The notes beneath the pieces are model-generated. The model was not told where the DNA came from and made no database searches. It was given only the letters and a program-made list of their open reading frames with translations. From CAYXDO01 sp964463485 (GTDB taxonomy: Bacteria > Myxococcota > Kuafuiibacteriia > Kuafuiibacteriales > Kuafuiibacteriaceae): DNA of 64,000 bases. The stretch is from positions 1-64,000 of the forward strand of contig CAYXDO010000022.1 of assembly GCA_964463485.1 (NCBI GenBank), read 5' to 3'. The position numbers and the translations under genes are program-made. Shown here in pieces: positions 63,884 through 64,000 of the stretch. How positions within the stretch are numbered: the first letter of the stretch is position 1; the number at the start of each line of letters is the position of its first letter.

Positions 63884-64000
63884 CTAGCGGCGCGTGGGTA
63901 GCTCGCGGTGCTCCGCTCTCCGGCTCGGGTCGGCCCCCGCGAGCGCCTTGTTGAGTTGTCCGACGATGGCGTGGGCTCGGCGCACGGCAGGCGATGGACT
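63884..64000 (-). CDS. C-terminal end of a gene running off the window
   Basis: On the minus strand the frame is open from the window edge to TAG at 63884-63886 and reads RRAHAIVGQLNKALAGADPS near its end. Codon composition is coding-like, but only 38 residues are visible and no family is recognised. Confidence 0.35.
   Translation of the reverse strand, partial: SPSPAVRRAHAIVGQLNKALAGADPSRRAEHRELPTRR

Noticed and set aside
1..64000. CRISPR array, tRNA or rRNA gene
   Set aside because: No regularly spaced direct repeats of 25-40 bp and no tRNA or rRNA landmarks were found; the only tandem arrays are the short hexamers and protein-coding repeats.

Overview
The window is GC-rich DNA with tightly packed genes. 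It has no rRNA or tRNA gene that I can see, so lineage must be inferred from gene content. Many secreted lipoproteins carry a clear lipobox. There are long cysteine-rich repeat proteins, an OmpA protein with thrombospondin type-3 repeats, a clostripain-type protease, a receiver-PATAN-roadblock protein, a sigma54 response regulator and many 4-nt ATGA/GTGA gene overlaps. Together these point to a free-living, probably predatory or social member of the Myxococcota (Polyangia-like). That assignment is inference.

Layout. 0.1-4.7 kb: a propeller-like lipoprotein, a sensor kinase/OmpR-type regulator pair and a DsbA-like lipoprotein. 4.7-5.26 kb: a broken gene fragment and a perfect inverted repeat. 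5.26-9.95 kb: a large lipoprotein with a C-type-lectin-like domain, coupled to a protein with C-terminal HEAT-like helices. 9.95-22.1 kb: a surface-protein block (metzincin lipoprotein, Calx-beta lipoprotein, OmpA, clostripain, a membrane protein and a ten-repeat Cys-rich lipoprotein). 22.2-28.4 kb: 6-phosphofructokinase, small hypotheticals, an alpha/beta-hydrolase lipoprotein, an FHA protein, a SnoaL-like protein and a lipoprotein. 28.4-30.4 kb: a repeat-rich accessory patch with a broken toxin-antitoxin pair, a fragment of a GMC oxidoreductase and dispersed palindromic repeats. 30.4-33.4 kb: a ferric-reductase-like membrane protein convergent with a three-gene flavoprotein operon. 33.4-38.2 kb: a structured intergenic element, then a putative heme-uptake operon (TonB receptor, triple-HmuY lipoprotein, two small membrane proteins).

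38.4-42.2 kb: a soluble kinase with an N-terminal four-Cys cluster, a sigma54 activator, and a receiver-PATAN-roadblock gene preceded by a perfectly spaced -24/-12 promoter. 42.4-47.4 kb: a propeller lipoprotein, a subtilisin-like protease and a kelch lipoprotein. 47.6-51.2 kb: an elbB / 2OG-Fe(II) oxygenase / diheme cytochrome operon joined by two GTGA overlaps. 51.3-55.4 kb: a fused DctQM TRAP transporter, a monoheme cytochrome lipoprotein, an ExbD-like protein and a SPASM radical SAM enzyme. 55.4-64 kb: hypothetical membrane proteins, a DUF1795 (Eag/DcrB-like) protein next to a glycine-zipper/EF-hand protein, a nuclease remnant, a 926-aa helical protein with its lipoprotein partner, and a third propeller lipoprotein.

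Two window-wide patterns stand out. First, many genes have a TANNNT-like -10 box exactly 6-7 nt upstream of the start codon, which predicts leaderless mRNAs. Second, G-rich hexamer tracts of GGGCAC or GGGACC type sit just beyond the 3' ends of several genes. The strongest candidates for undescribed biology are the triple-HmuY heme operon, the DUF1795/glycine-zipper module, the elbB-oxygenase-cytochrome operon and the cloverleaf-like element at 33.57-33.66 kb.
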